From GCA-020356105 sp964347475 (GTDB lineage: Bacteria; Pseudomonadota; Alphaproteobacteria; UBA8366; JADFVY01): a stretch of DNA of 39,162 nt. The stretch is taken from NCBI GenBank assembly GCA_964347475.1, contig CAYFYY010000038.1:1-39162 (forward strand), written 5' to 3'. Shown in pieces: positions 23,827-31,868 of the stretch. A program made the position numbers and the translations under genes. The notes below the pieces were generated by a model. That model ran no database searches. It had not been told where the DNA came from and saw nothing but the letters and a program-made list of their open reading frames with translations. Each line of letters begins with the position of its first letter. Position 1 is the first letter of the stretch.

Positions 23827-24711
23827 ATGACCCGCATCAACATCCAGTTCACCCGCTTTTCCGCCTTCTACAGCCCGCTGATCGCGACCGCGGCCGGCGG
23901 CTTCCTGGCCGAAGAGGGGCTGGAGCCGGACCTGTCGGTCTCGCCGCCCGGCGTCTCGGCGATCGCAGCGCTGCTCGACGGCTCGGCGCATGTCGTCCAG
24001 TCGGCGCCGTCGCAGGGGCTGGCCGCGCTGGCCAAGGGGGAGGACCCGCCGGCGGTGCATTTCGCCCAGGTCAACGAGAAGGACGGCTTCTTCCTCACCG
24101 CGCGGGCGCCCGACCCCGATTTCAAATGGTCGACGCTCGCCGGCAAGCGGGTGCTGGTCGACCACGGCGGCCAGCCGCTGGCGATGTTCAAATACGCCTG
24201 CAAGAAACAGGGCCTGGACTACGATTCGATCGTCGCGGTCGATGCCGGCAATGTCGACGAGATGGACGCCGCCTTTCGCGCCGGCGAGGGCGACTACATC
24301 CACCAGCAGGGGCCGGCGCCGCAGCAGCTGGAGCATGACGGCGTCGGTTTCGTGGTCGCGGGGCTGGGCGATGCCATCGGGCCCTGCGCCTTCTCCAGCC
24401 TCGCGGCGACCCGCGAGTGGCTCGCGACCGACATCGCGCGCGCCTTCATGCGCGCCTACCGCAAGGCCCGCAAATGGATCAACGCGACACCCCCTGAGGA
24501 GATCGCCGCCGCCGAGCAGTCGCATTTTGCCGACATCGACCCCGCGGTGCTGGCCAGCACCATCGCCGCATACCAGAAGCTCGGCAACTGGTCGGAGCAC
24601 GTGGAGATCACCCGAGAGGCCTTCGAGGTCACGCTCGACGTGTTCCGCAACGTCGGCCGCATCGTCGAAGGCGACGCCTACGCCAAGGTGGTGGCCCCGC
24701 CGCCGGAGTGA
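23827..24711 (+). CDS. NMT1/THI5-like ABC substrate-binding protein without signal peptide
   Basis: This 294-residue protein has the periplasmic-binding fold of the NMT1/THI5-like/SsuA group. It begins MTRINIQFTRFSAFYSPLI, directly with the first beta strand, followed by GGFLAEEGLEPDL and a ligand-loop-like VQSAPSQG. There is no signal peptide or lipobox, and the frame upstream meets a stop before any better start, so as encoded it should stay in the cytoplasm. The Cys-rich motif of eukaryotic THI5 enzymes is absent. No ABC permease or ATPase gene adjoins it. A GGAAGGAA ribosome site is present. It may be a cytoplasmic ligand carrier or sensor, or may be secreted by an unseen route. Confidence 0.8.
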   Translation: MTRINIQFTRFSAFYSPLIATAAGGFLAEEGLEPDLSVSPPGVSAIAALLDGSAHVVQSAPSQGLAALAKGEDPPAVHFAQVNEKDGFFLTARAPDPDFKWSTLAGKRVLVDHGGQPLAMFKYACKKQGLDYDSIVAVDAGNVDEMDAAFRAGEGDYIHQQGPAPQQLEHDGVGFVVAGLGDAIGPCAFSSLAATREWLATDIARAFMRAYRKARKWINATPPEEIAAAEQSHFADIDPAVLASTIAAYQKLGNWSEHVEITREAFEVTLDVFRNVGRIVEGDAYAKVVAPPPE

Positions 24712-24736
24712 AGCGGAAATCTGCTAAACTCCCCCC

Positions 24737-25477
24737 ATGGAATGGCGTGACGAGGGCATCGTGCTGGCGGTGCGGCGGCATGGCGAGGCGGCGGCGATCG
24801 TCAGCCTGCTGACCGCGGAGCACGGCCGCCATGCGGGGCTGGTGCGCGGCGGCGCGTCGCGGCGCCTGCGCGGGGTCCTGCAGCCGGGCAACACTCTCGC
24901 GGCGACGTGGCGGGCGCGGCTCGAGGAGCATCTCGGCGCCTTCACCGTGGAGCCGCTGCATAGCAGTGCGGCGCTGTACGACCGGCCGGGGCCGCTGGCG
25001 GCGCTCACCTCGGCGACGGCGCTGCTGGAGACGGCGCTGCCGGAGCGGGCGCCGCACCCCGAGCTATACCGGGCGCTCAGCGGCCTCCTCGAGGGGCTGG
25101 AGGCGCCCGACTGGGCCGAGTCCTATGTCCGCTGGGAGCTGTTCCTGCTCGCCGATCTCGGCTTCGGGCTCGACCTTTCGTCCTGTGCCGCGACCGGCAG
25201 GAACGATCAGCTGGCCTACGTGTCGCCGCGGAGCGGCCGGGCGGTCTCGCTGTCGGCGGGCGAGCCCTGGCACGACAGGTTGTTGCCGCTGCCCGCCTTC
25301 CTTGCCCCCGGGGGCGGCGCGGCCGACGTGCAGGAGGTGCTCGACGGGGTGCGACTGACCGGATGGTTCCTCGAGCGCCACGTGTTCGCGCCGCACGGCC
25401 GCAAGACTCCGGACGCCCGCGAACGGCTCATCACCCATCTGCGCGGGCTCGACGCGGACCGGCGAGACATAGTATAA
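24737..25477 (+). CDS. recO: DNA repair protein RecO
   Basis: This 246-residue recombination mediator helps load RecA on gapped DNA with RecF and RecR. The N-terminal OB fold begins MEWRDEGIVLAVRRHGEAAA, very typical of alphaproteobacterial RecO, and continues with GLVRGGASRRLRGVLQPGN. The C-terminal helical domain follows from about residue 90. The start is fixed by this conserved N-terminus, yet the bases before it (CTAAACTCCCCCC) contain no Shine-Dalgarno. A TAAACT lies just seven bases upstream, so the message may be leaderless. In related genomes it sits next to era; here it is separated by an insert. Confidence 0.95.
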   Translation: MEWRDEGIVLAVRRHGEAAAIVSLLTAEHGRHAGLVRGGASRRLRGVLQPGNTLAATWRARLEEHLGAFTVEPLHSSAALYDRPGPLAALTSATALLETALPERAPHPELYRALSGLLEGLEAPDWAESYVRWELFLLADLGFGLDLSSCAATGRNDQLAYVSPRSGRAVSLSAGEPWHDRLLPLPAFLAPGGGAADVQEVLDGVRLTGWFLERHVFAPHGRKTPDARERLITHLRGLDADRRDIV

Positions 25478-25517
25478 GGCCAAACAACAGACACCATATC
25501 TGGTAGGAGATTCCCCG

Positions 25518-27746
25518 ATGGCCAGCCGTCCCGCGGCCGACGACAACGGCGCCCAGCCGGCGCAGCTCGCCGACGTCCTGCAGGAGCGTTACTTGTCCTA
25601 TGCCCTGTCGACGATCATGGCGCGCTCGCTGCCCGACGTGCGCGACGGGCTCAAGCCCGTGCACCGGCGCCTGCTCTACACGATGCGCGAGCTGCGGCTG
25701 AACCCCACGGCCGCCTTCAAGAAATGCGCCAAGATCGTCGGCGACACGATGGGCAACTTCCATCCGCACGGCGACGCCGCGATCTACGACGCCATGGTGC
25801 GCCTCGCCCAGGAGTTCGCGGTGCGCTACCCGCTGGTCGACGGGCAGGGCAATTTCGGCAATATCGACGGCGACCCGGCGGCCGCCTACCGCTACACCGA
25901 GGCGCGGCTGACCGAGATCGCCGAGGCGCTGATGGACGGCATCGACGAGGACGCCGTCGATTTCCGCGAGACCTATGACGGCGAGCGCGAGGAGCCGGTC
26001 GTGTTGCCGGCGGGCTTCCCGAACCTCCTGGCCAACGGCGCCACCGGCATCGCCGTCGGCATGGCCACCAACATCCCGCCGCACAATGTCGGCGAGATCT
26101 GCGCCGCGCTGCTGCACCTCATCAAGTTCCCGAATGCCGGCTTCGACAAGCTGCTGTCGCTGATGCCGGGCCCCGACTTCCCGACCGGCGGCGAGCTGGT
26201 CGAATCGCCCGAGGCGATCGCCGAGGCCTACCGCACCGGCCGCGGCAGCCTGCGCCTGCGCGCCCGCTGGGAGGTCGAGAAGCTGAAGGGCGGGACCTGG
26301 CAAATCGTGGTCACCGAGATCCCGTACCAGGTGCAGAAGTCGAAGCTGCACGAGCGGATCGCCGACCTCTTGCTCAACCGCAAGCTGCCGATGCTGGCCG
26401 ACGTGCGCGACGAATCGGCCGAGGACATCCGGCTGGTGCTGGAGCCAAAGAGCCGCAATGTGGATGCGGCGCTGCTGATGGAGTCGCTGTTCCGCAACAC
26501 CGACCTGGAGGTCAAGTTCGGCCTCAACATGAACGTGCTGGACGCCGACCAGACGCCGCGGGTGATGAACCTGCGCGACGTGCTGCAGGCCTTCCTCGAT
26601 CACCGGCACGAGGTGCTGAAGCGGCGCACGGCGCACCGCCTGGGCAAGGTCGAGGCACGCATCGAGATCCTCGACGGCTACCTCATCGCGTATCTGAACA
26701 TCGACGAGGTGATTCGCATCGTACGCGAGGCCGATGATCCCAAGGCCGGGCTGATGGCGCGCTTCAAGCTGTCGGAGACGCAGGCCGACGCGATCCTGAA
26801 CCTGCGCCTGCGCCGCCTGCACAAGCTGCAGGAGGTCGAGATCAGGGGCGAGCACAAGGCGCTCGGCGCGGAGCGCAAGCGGCTCAAGGCGCTGCTCGGC
26901 GACGAGGAAGGCCGCTGGGAGGCCATTGCCGGCGAGATCCGCGCGATCCGCGACAAGTTCGGCAAGGAGCCGCGCTACGGGCCGCGCCGCACCGTGCTGG
27001 GCGCACCGCCGGCCGCGGTCGTCGTGCCGGTGGAGGCGATGATCGAGCGCGAGCCGGTGACCGTGGTGTGCTCGCAGCGCGGCTGGATCCGGGCGCTGCG
27101 CGGCCACCTGCCGGCGGACACCGACCTGAAGTACAAGGAAGGGGACGGCGCGCGCTTCCACCTGCATGCGGAGACCACCGACAAGCTGGTGGTGTTCGCT
27201 ACCAACGGGCGGTTCTATACGCTGGGGGCCGACAGGCTGCCCGGCGGCCGCGGCTTCGGCGAGCCGCTCAACCTGATACTCGATCTCGGCAGTGAGAACG
27301 ACGTCGTCGCCATCTTCGTGCACAGGCCGGGACGGCGCCTTCTGGTCGCCGCCAGCGACGGCCGCGGCTTCGTTGTCGAGGAGGATGGCGTGCTGGCGCA
27401 GACCCGCGCGGGCAAGCAGGTCCTCAACGTCTCCGGCAAGGTGGAGGCCGCCACATGCGTGCCGGTCGACGGCGATTCGGTCGCCGTTATCGGCGAGAAC
27501 CGCAAGCTGCTGATCTTCGGGCTCGACGAGGTACCGGTGATGACGCGCGGCCGCGGCGTCATCCTGCAGCGCTACAAGAATGGCGGGTTGTCGGACGTGA
27601 AGGTGTTCCGCCGCGCGGACGGCCTGTCCTGGAAACACGGCGGCGGCGAACGCACCGAGACCCGACTCGACGGCTGGCTCGGCAAACGTGCCCAGGCCGG
27701 CCGCCTGCCGCCCCAGGGATTCCCGCGCAACAACAAATTCGGCTAG
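25518..27746 (+). CDS. parC: DNA topoisomerase IV subunit A
   Basis: This 742-residue subunit breaks and rejoins DNA to decatenate daughter chromosomes. The catalytic Tyr126 is in AAYRYTEARLTEIAE. The N-terminal domain contains RSLPDVRDGLKPVHRRLLY, and the C-terminal beta-propeller starts near residue 500. The quinolone region reads FHPHGDAAIYDAM, with Ala87 at the place of Ser80 of the E. coli enzyme and Asp91 at Glu84. The length and the absence of a GyrA box fit ParC rather than GyrA. It lies 40 bases after recO with GGTAGGAG before the ATG. Confidence 0.95.
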   Translation: MASRPAADDNGAQPAQLADVLQERYLSYALSTIMARSLPDVRDGLKPVHRRLLYTMRELRLNPTAAFKKCAKIVGDTMGNFHPHGDAAIYDAMVRLAQEFAVRYPLVDGQGNFGNIDGDPAAAYRYTEARLTEIAEALMDGIDEDAVDFRETYDGEREEPVVLPAGFPNLLANGATGIAVGMATNIPPHNVGEICAALLHLIKFPNAGFDKLLSLMPGPDFPTGGELVESPEAIAEAYRTGRGSLRLRARWEVEKLKGGTWQIVVTEIPYQVQKSKLHERIADLLLNRKLPMLADVRDESAEDIRLVLEPKSRNVDAALLMESLFRNTDLEVKFGLNMNVLDADQTPRVMNLRDVLQAFLDHRHEVLKRRTAHRLGKVEARIEILDGYLIAYLNIDEVIRIVREADDPKAGLMARFKLSETQADAILNLRLRRLHKLQEVEIRGEHKALGAERKRLKALLGDEEGRWEAIAGEIRAIRDKFGKEPRYGPRRTVLGAPPAAVVVPVEAMIEREPVTVVCSQRGWIRALRGHLPADTDLKYKEGDGARFHLHAETTDKLVVFATNGRFYTLGADRLPGGRGFGEPLNLILDLGSENDVVAIFVHRPGRRLLVAASDGRGFVVEEDGVLAQTRAGKQVLNVSGKVEAATCVPVDGDSVAVIGENRKLLIFGLDEVPVMTRGRGVILQRYKNGGLSDVKVFRRADGLSWKHGGGERTETRLDGWLGKRAQAGRLPPQGFPRNNKFG

Positions 27747-27811
27747 GGAATCGCCGGGCGGGCCGTTATAAAACGACCGGAACACGAACACGAATTTGAG
27801 AGGCGATCGCG

Positions 27812-28420
27812 ATGAGCAGTTCGACGACCTTCCCGCAGCAGACCCTGATCGGCGCCGTCTGGCCCGAGGGCAGGCTTTCGACGCCGCTCCGCCTGGTGGT
27901 CCTGGCGCTGGCCGGAACTGCGCTCCTGGCCCTGTCGGCCAAGGTCCAGGTGCCGTTCTATCCGGTGCCGGTCACCATGCAGACCTTCGTCGTGCTCGCC
28001 CTTGGCATGGCCTATGGCTGGCGCCTCGGCGGCGCGACATTGCTCCTTTACCTCGCCGAGGGCGCGGCCGGCCTGCCGGTGTTCGCGGGCACGCCCGAGA
28101 AGGGCATCGGCCTTGCCTACATGATGGGCGGCACCGGCGGCTACCTCGTCGGCTTCGTCGCCGCGGCGGCGCTGGTCGGCTGGTTCGCCGAGCGCGGCTG
28201 GGACCGCAGCGCGGCGACGACGGCGCTGGCCATGCTGCTCGGCAACATCGCGATCTATGTCCCCGGCCTGCTGTGGCTCGGCGCGCTGTTCGGCTGGGAC
28301 AAGCCGATCCTTGCCTGGGGCCTCTATCCGTTCCTCATCGGCGATGCCTTCAAGCTGGTTCTGGCTGCGGCCCTCATGCCGTTGGCCTGGCGGGCGGTGC
28401 GGCGCTGGCGCGACGGCTGA
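27812..28420 (+). CDS. bioY: Biotin transporter BioY (S component)
   Basis: This 202-residue inner-membrane protein has about six helices. The family signature VQVPFYPVPVTMQTFVVLA near residue 48 and GGTGGYLVGF near residue 110 identify BioY, which binds biotin and imports it alone or with an ECF module. No bioM/bioN genes adjoin it, so it is either a solitary BioY or shares a distant energy module. The ATG has GAGAGGCGATCG upstream. A strong hairpin follows the stop. Confidence 0.95.
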   Translation: MSSSTTFPQQTLIGAVWPEGRLSTPLRLVVLALAGTALLALSAKVQVPFYPVPVTMQTFVVLALGMAYGWRLGGATLLLYLAEGAAGLPVFAGTPEKGIGLAYMMGGTGGYLVGFVAAAALVGWFAERGWDRSAATTALAMLLGNIAIYVPGLLWLGALFGWDKPILAWGLYPFLIGDAFKLVLAAALMPLAWRAVRRWRDG

Positions 28421-28444
28421 CGCACGCGCGGGCCCGGAAACGAC

Positions 28445-28472
28445 ACGGCCGCCGGAGCGTTCCGGCGGCCGT
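28445..28472 (+). terminator. Strong hairpin after bioY, between convergent genes
   Basis: A perfect 12-bp stem beginning ACGGCCGCCGGA closes a GCGT loop and is followed by a short TTTG run. It lies 25 bases after the bioY stop and just before the convergent FadL stop at 28499, so it may stop transcription from both sides. Confidence 0.75.
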
Positions 28473-28498
28473 TTGCGTGACGCGGTCTGTGCTCCCGA

Positions 28499-29764
28499 TC
28501 AGAACCGGAACACCGCCTGGACCGTCAGGATGTCGAGGTTGTTCTCGTAGTTCGCCGTCAGGGCCGGCAGCGCGGGGGTCGTATAGCCAGCCGGCAGGTT
28601 GACCACCGCGTCCTTGATGAAGATGTGCGTATAGCCGGCATCGATGGTGATGTTCGGCGTCGGGTGGAACTGCGCACCGATGGCGAGCCAAGTTCGGTCC
28701 TCATCGGTGATGCGCGGGGTCCGCCGGTCGTCCGGGATCGGCGTCTGGTCGTAGGCGATGCCGCCGCGCAGGGTCCAGCTCTCGCTGGGCTTCCAGGTCG
28801 CGCCGAGGGCGAAGAACCAGACGTCCTTCCAGTCCTCCGGCGTGTTGCTGATCAGGCCGCCGCTGCCGTTCTCGATGCGCAGCTCGTCGAACGTGCTCCA
28901 GCGGGTCCACACCGTCTCCGCCATGACCGCGAACTGGTCGTTGTATTCGTGGAACACACCGGCGGAGATCGTGTCGGGCGACGTGAACTTCGCCTCGGCA
29001 TTGCTGGCAAACGCACCGGCGACCGTAAGGTTACCCTCCAGGGTCTGCGCGACCTGGGAGCGGTATCCCAGCCCCATGCGCGTTGCATTGGAAAATTCGT
29101 AAAGTGCGCCGAAGGTCACGCCGTAGCCCCAGTCGTCGCCCGTGACTTCGGCGAGCCCGCCGGGCGACATCTGGCTCAGCGTTACGTCCATATACTGGAA
29201 CTGCAACCCGAAACCGAGCGACAGGTTCTCGTTCACCCGGTAGGCGATGGCCGGGTTGACGTTGACCGTCATCATCGCCGATTCGACGGCGTGAAAGCGG
29301 CCCTGCCAGGTCTGGCTGTATTCGGTGGTCAGGCCGAACGGCGCGTTGATGCCGACGCCGAGCTTCAGATCGGGGCTCGCCGACCACATCAGGTAGGCGG
29401 CCGGCACGAAGGCATCCTTGGCCGCATCGCCGGACGTCGCTTCGCCGGTTGGGACGCCCACAGCGTTCGCGTTGTTCGTCTCCCCGCTCACGATGATGTA
29501 GCTGCCGACGACCGCGGCCTGGTGGCCTTCCTGCCGGGTCAGGCCCGCCGGGTTGAAGAACATGTAGGTCACGTCCTCGGCCCCTGCGGTGGCGCCGGCG
29601 AAGGCGTTGCCCAGCGCCTTCGCGCTCTGCTCCTTCAGCGCGAAGCCGGCCGCGGTCGCCTGGCTCGACGGCAGGGCGCTCAGCGCGCCGGCGAACGCGG
29701 CAAGCGCCGTCGTGGCGAGCAGCCGTGCGCGCAGAAAGGGGGTCGGTGTCGTCCGGTGAAGCAT
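28499..29764 (-). CDS. OmpP1/FadL family outer-membrane transporter
   Basis: This 421-residue outer-membrane beta-barrel takes up long-chain fatty acids or other hydrophobic compounds. A signal peptide ends near SQATAAG. The mature N-terminus GFALKEQSAKALGNAFAG forms the hatch, and the conserved MFFNPAGLTR follows. The chain ends in VQAVFRF with a terminal Phe, as needed for BAM-dependent insertion. I start at ATG 29764, where GAGGAGAG lies upstream, instead of the longer open frame. It follows the PA2778-type peptidase on the same strand with a gap of about 120 bases. Confidence 0.93.
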   Translation of the reverse strand: MLHRTTPTPFLRARLLATTALAAFAGALSALPSSQATAAGFALKEQSAKALGNAFAGATAGAEDVTYMFFNPAGLTRQEGHQAAVVGSYIIVSGETNNANAVGVPTGEATSGDAAKDAFVPAAYLMWSASPDLKLGVGINAPFGLTTEYSQTWQGRFHAVESAMMTVNVNPAIAYRVNENLSLGFGLQFQYMDVTLSQMSPGGLAEVTGDDWGYGVTFGALYEFSNATRMGLGYRSQVAQTLEGNLTVAGAFASNAEAKFTSPDTISAGVFHEYNDQFAVMAETVWTRWSTFDELRIENGSGGLISNTPEDWKDVWFFALGATWKPSESWTLRGGIAYDQTPIPDDRRTPRITDEDRTWLAIGAQFHPTPNITIDAGYTHIFIKDAVVNLPAGYTTPALPALTANYENNLDILTVQAVFRF

Positions 29765-29885
29765 GAAACTCTCCTCTGTTTTGGGCCGGCGATTCATTGA
29801 CGCGAATCCCGTTCGTATGCGGCAATACTGGCGCAAGGAAATACCCAAGGGAAGAAATTATTCCTGTGTCTTGCCGGGCCCGGCG

Positions 29886-30815
29886 TCAGCGTGCGGACAG
29901 CTCGGTCAGGGTCGACCGATAGTTGGCGTCGTCGGGGTCGCTGGCGACCGCTTCGCGGGCGGCGCGGATGGCTTCCTCGTTGCGCTGCAGGCCTGCCAGC
30001 ACGTAGGCAAGGTTGTTCCAGGCCGGTCCCGCGGCCTCGGGTCGCGCCGCGATGGCCTGCCGGTAGGCGGCCTCGGCGCCGACCAGGTCGGAAAGCGCGT
30101 AGCGCACGTTGCCGAGGCCGAAATGCGCCTCGAAGCTGCCCGGCCAGCGCTCGCCGATCGCCCGGTAGGCGGCGGCGGCGGCATCGTATTGCGCCACGCG
30201 TTCGAGGCCGGCGGCGGCGCGCAGGACCGCCAGCTCGTCGGCGTTGACCGGCAGCTCGCCGGGCCGAAGGACGGCCAGCGCCCAGTAGCCGCCGCGCTGC
30301 CATGTCCGTTCGAAGGTGCCGAGACGCTGCCGGTAGTTCTCGGTGGTGCCCGAATGCAGGATCAGGTCGCGCGATTCGAGGTCGTAACCGATGGCGACGG
30401 CGAAATGCCATTGCGGGACCCACGACAGGCCGAGATTCTGGAACACCAGGACCGGCCGGCCGGCGGCGAGCTCGGCCAGAAGGTCGGGCAGGGTTTCGAT
30501 CGTCACCGCGAGTCGGCCGTTGCGACGCACCGCAGCGATCACGTCCGGCTGCAGCGTGCCCTCGCGGCCCGGCGTGTAGACCTGCGGCACGAGGTCGTCC
30601 TGGCTGACCGGCAGGCCGGTCCAGGCCAGCGCCATCGCCGTTGCCGCGGGGCCGCAGTAGAACCGCTCCTGCGGGAAGAACGGCACATCGGCGACCATGG
30701 CCTGTGGCGGCAGCGTGCCCGGGTCGCGGAGCAGCTGGGCCGTCTGCCCGGTACCGGCACATGCCGCCGCCGTCAGCAGGAGAGCCGTGGCCACAATACG
30801 CCTTACGATCCGCAT
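29886..30815 (-). CDS. PA2778 family C39-like cysteine peptidase, lipoprotein with TPRs
   Basis: This 309-residue protein begins with a lipoprotein-type signal (MRIVRRIVATALLLTAAAC, lipidated Cys19). A papain-fold C39-like domain follows, with Cys54 in RFYCGPAATAMAL, His137 in VPQWHFAVAIGYD and a probable acid in the RDLIL strand. Residues 200-309 form about three tetratricopeptide repeats, for example FEAHFGLGNVRYALSDLVGAE and AWNNLAYVLAGLQRNEEA. It should be anchored to a membrane on the periplasmic side. C39 enzymes cleave after double-Gly-like sites in partner peptides. In known genomes this family neighbours a PA2779-family gene; here two such genes lie directly upstream on the same strand. 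Substrate unproven. Confidence 0.9.
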   Translation of the reverse strand: MRIVRRIVATALLLTAAACAGTGQTAQLLRDPGTLPPQAMVADVPFFPQERFYCGPAATAMALAWTGLPVSQDDLVPQVYTPGREGTLQPDVIAAVRRNGRLAVTIETLPDLLAELAAGRPVLVFQNLGLSWVPQWHFAVAIGYDLESRDLILHSGTTENYRQRLGTFERTWQRGGYWALAVLRPGELPVNADELAVLRAAAGLERVAQYDAAAAAYRAIGERWPGSFEAHFGLGNVRYALSDLVGAEAAYRQAIAARPEAAGPAWNNLAYVLAGLQRNEEAIRAAREAVASDPDDANYRSTLTELSAR

Positions 30816-30873
30816 GCCGGTCGAGGAGCCTTCATGTCCGTGGACGCCGCGCCGTCGCGCAGTCGCGCCGGGG

Positions 30874-31239
30874 CTAGACTAGCAGGAGGATGATGATGAT
30901 CAACAGCAGGACGACCACGATCGAGACGCCCTGGGCCTGCCCGGCGGGCAGGTTGTCGATTTCCTGCGCCACCTGGAGCACCTCCGCATCGGAGAGGCCG
31001 GCGACCCGGCTTGCCGCTTCGTCCGGGGCGACGCCGAGTGCGGCGATGCGCTCCCGCACGTCCGATCGCGCGAGGAAGGCGGCGACCTCGGCGCGCCGCG
31101 CATCGACCTCGCGGCGCTCGATGACCCGCTCCGTCGGCACCATTTCCGCCCGCACGACGCCGAACGGCATCGACGCCGCAAACATGGCTGCCGCCAGGGG
31201 CATGGCGATCATGGGACGCAGATTCCGAAAATGTCTCAT
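30874..31239 (-). CDS. PA2779 family protein, copy 1 (short C-terminus)
   Basis: This 121-residue protein has an N-terminal signal segment (about 8-31, ending VVRAE), a helical charged central region, the motif LPAGQ at 97-101 and a hydrophobic C-terminal helix ending in IIIILLLV with no residues after it. It aligns without gaps to the next gene upstream through residue 101, with 43 of 69 residues identical over 33-101 by hand count. Compared with that copy it lacks the post-helix tail. It would be exported and anchored by its C-terminus. The function of the family is unknown; proximity to the PA2778 peptidase suggests a substrate or partner. Confidence 0.88.
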   Translation of the reverse strand: MRHFRNLRPMIAMPLAAAMFAASMPFGVVRAEMVPTERVIERREVDARRAEVAAFLARSDVRERIAALGVAPDEAASRVAGLSDAEVLQVAQEIDNLPAGQAQGVSIVVVLLLIIIILLLV

Positions 31240-31266
31240 GGGGCAATCACCTTTCCACCATCAAAC

Positions 31267-31308
31267 ATGCACACAGTGGCCCGCACGGGTCGGGCCACGC
31301 ATGTGCAT
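31267..31308. other. Hairpin between the two PA2779-family genes
   Basis: An inner 7-bp stem TGGCCCG/CGGGCCA with a 7-base loop is nested inside an outer ATGCACA/TGTGCAT pair. It lies in the 146-bp gap between the tandem copies, inside the leader of copy 1. Only a weak T run follows on the minus strand. It could attenuate or stabilise the message so that the two copies are made in different amounts. Confidence 0.5.
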
Positions 31309-31385
31309 CCAAACCACACCCCGGCTTCGGACGGCCGCCGGCCACCGTTTCATCCGCGGGGTCGGCGGCGCCGTCGAACCGGCTC

Positions 31386-31808
31386 CTAACGTCGCGCCTT
31401 GCCGCCCTTGACGAACGGGAAGACGTCGGTAACCCCCATCAGGTCGGTAATCAGAAGGACAAGGAAAATGAGCAGTGCCGCGCTGATCAGCGCGACCGCA
31501 ACGTCCTGGCCGGCCGGCAGCTCGTCGATCCGTGCCGCCACCTGCCGCACTTCGGCGTCCGTCATGACGGCAACGCGGGCGGCCGCCTCGTCGGGATTGA
31601 CGCCCATGGCCCGCAGGTTTCGGCGTACGTCCTCACGCGCGAGGAACGTGGCCACTTGCGCCCTGTCGGCTGCGACTTCCGATTTGTCGATGACCTGGTC
31701 CGTGCTCACCAGCGCCGCCTGCGCCGCCCCCAGGGGCATCGATACGGCCAGCATCAGGGCCGCCAGCGGCAAAGCGACAAATCGGGAATATCTGCGCAGG
31801 AAAAACAT
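31386..31808 (-). CDS. PA2779 family protein, copy 2 (full-length)
   Basis: This 140-residue protein has a signal segment (about 8-31, ending GAAQA), a charged helical middle part, LPAGQ at 97-101, a hydrophobic helix (about 104-123) and a tail GVTDVFPFVKGGKARR. The tail TDLMGVTDVFPF is the form I recall for the family, so this copy looks canonical. The arrangement of motif, membrane helix and basic tail resembles sorting or processing signals. GAGGGAGG lies eight bases before the ATG, and a candidate promoter sits just beyond. It is the first gene of the peptidase cluster. Confidence 0.9.
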   Translation of the reverse strand: MFFLRRYSRFVALPLAALMLAVSMPLGAAQAALVSTDQVIDKSEVAADRAQVATFLAREDVRRNLRAMGVNPDEAAARVAVMTDAEVRQVAARIDELPAGQDVAVALISAALLIFLVLLITDLMGVTDVFPFVKGGKARR

Positions 31809-31868
31809 CCGGGTACCTCCCTCAATGGAACGGTTGCAACCGCCTTAACATCCCCTCGTCACCGCGCG

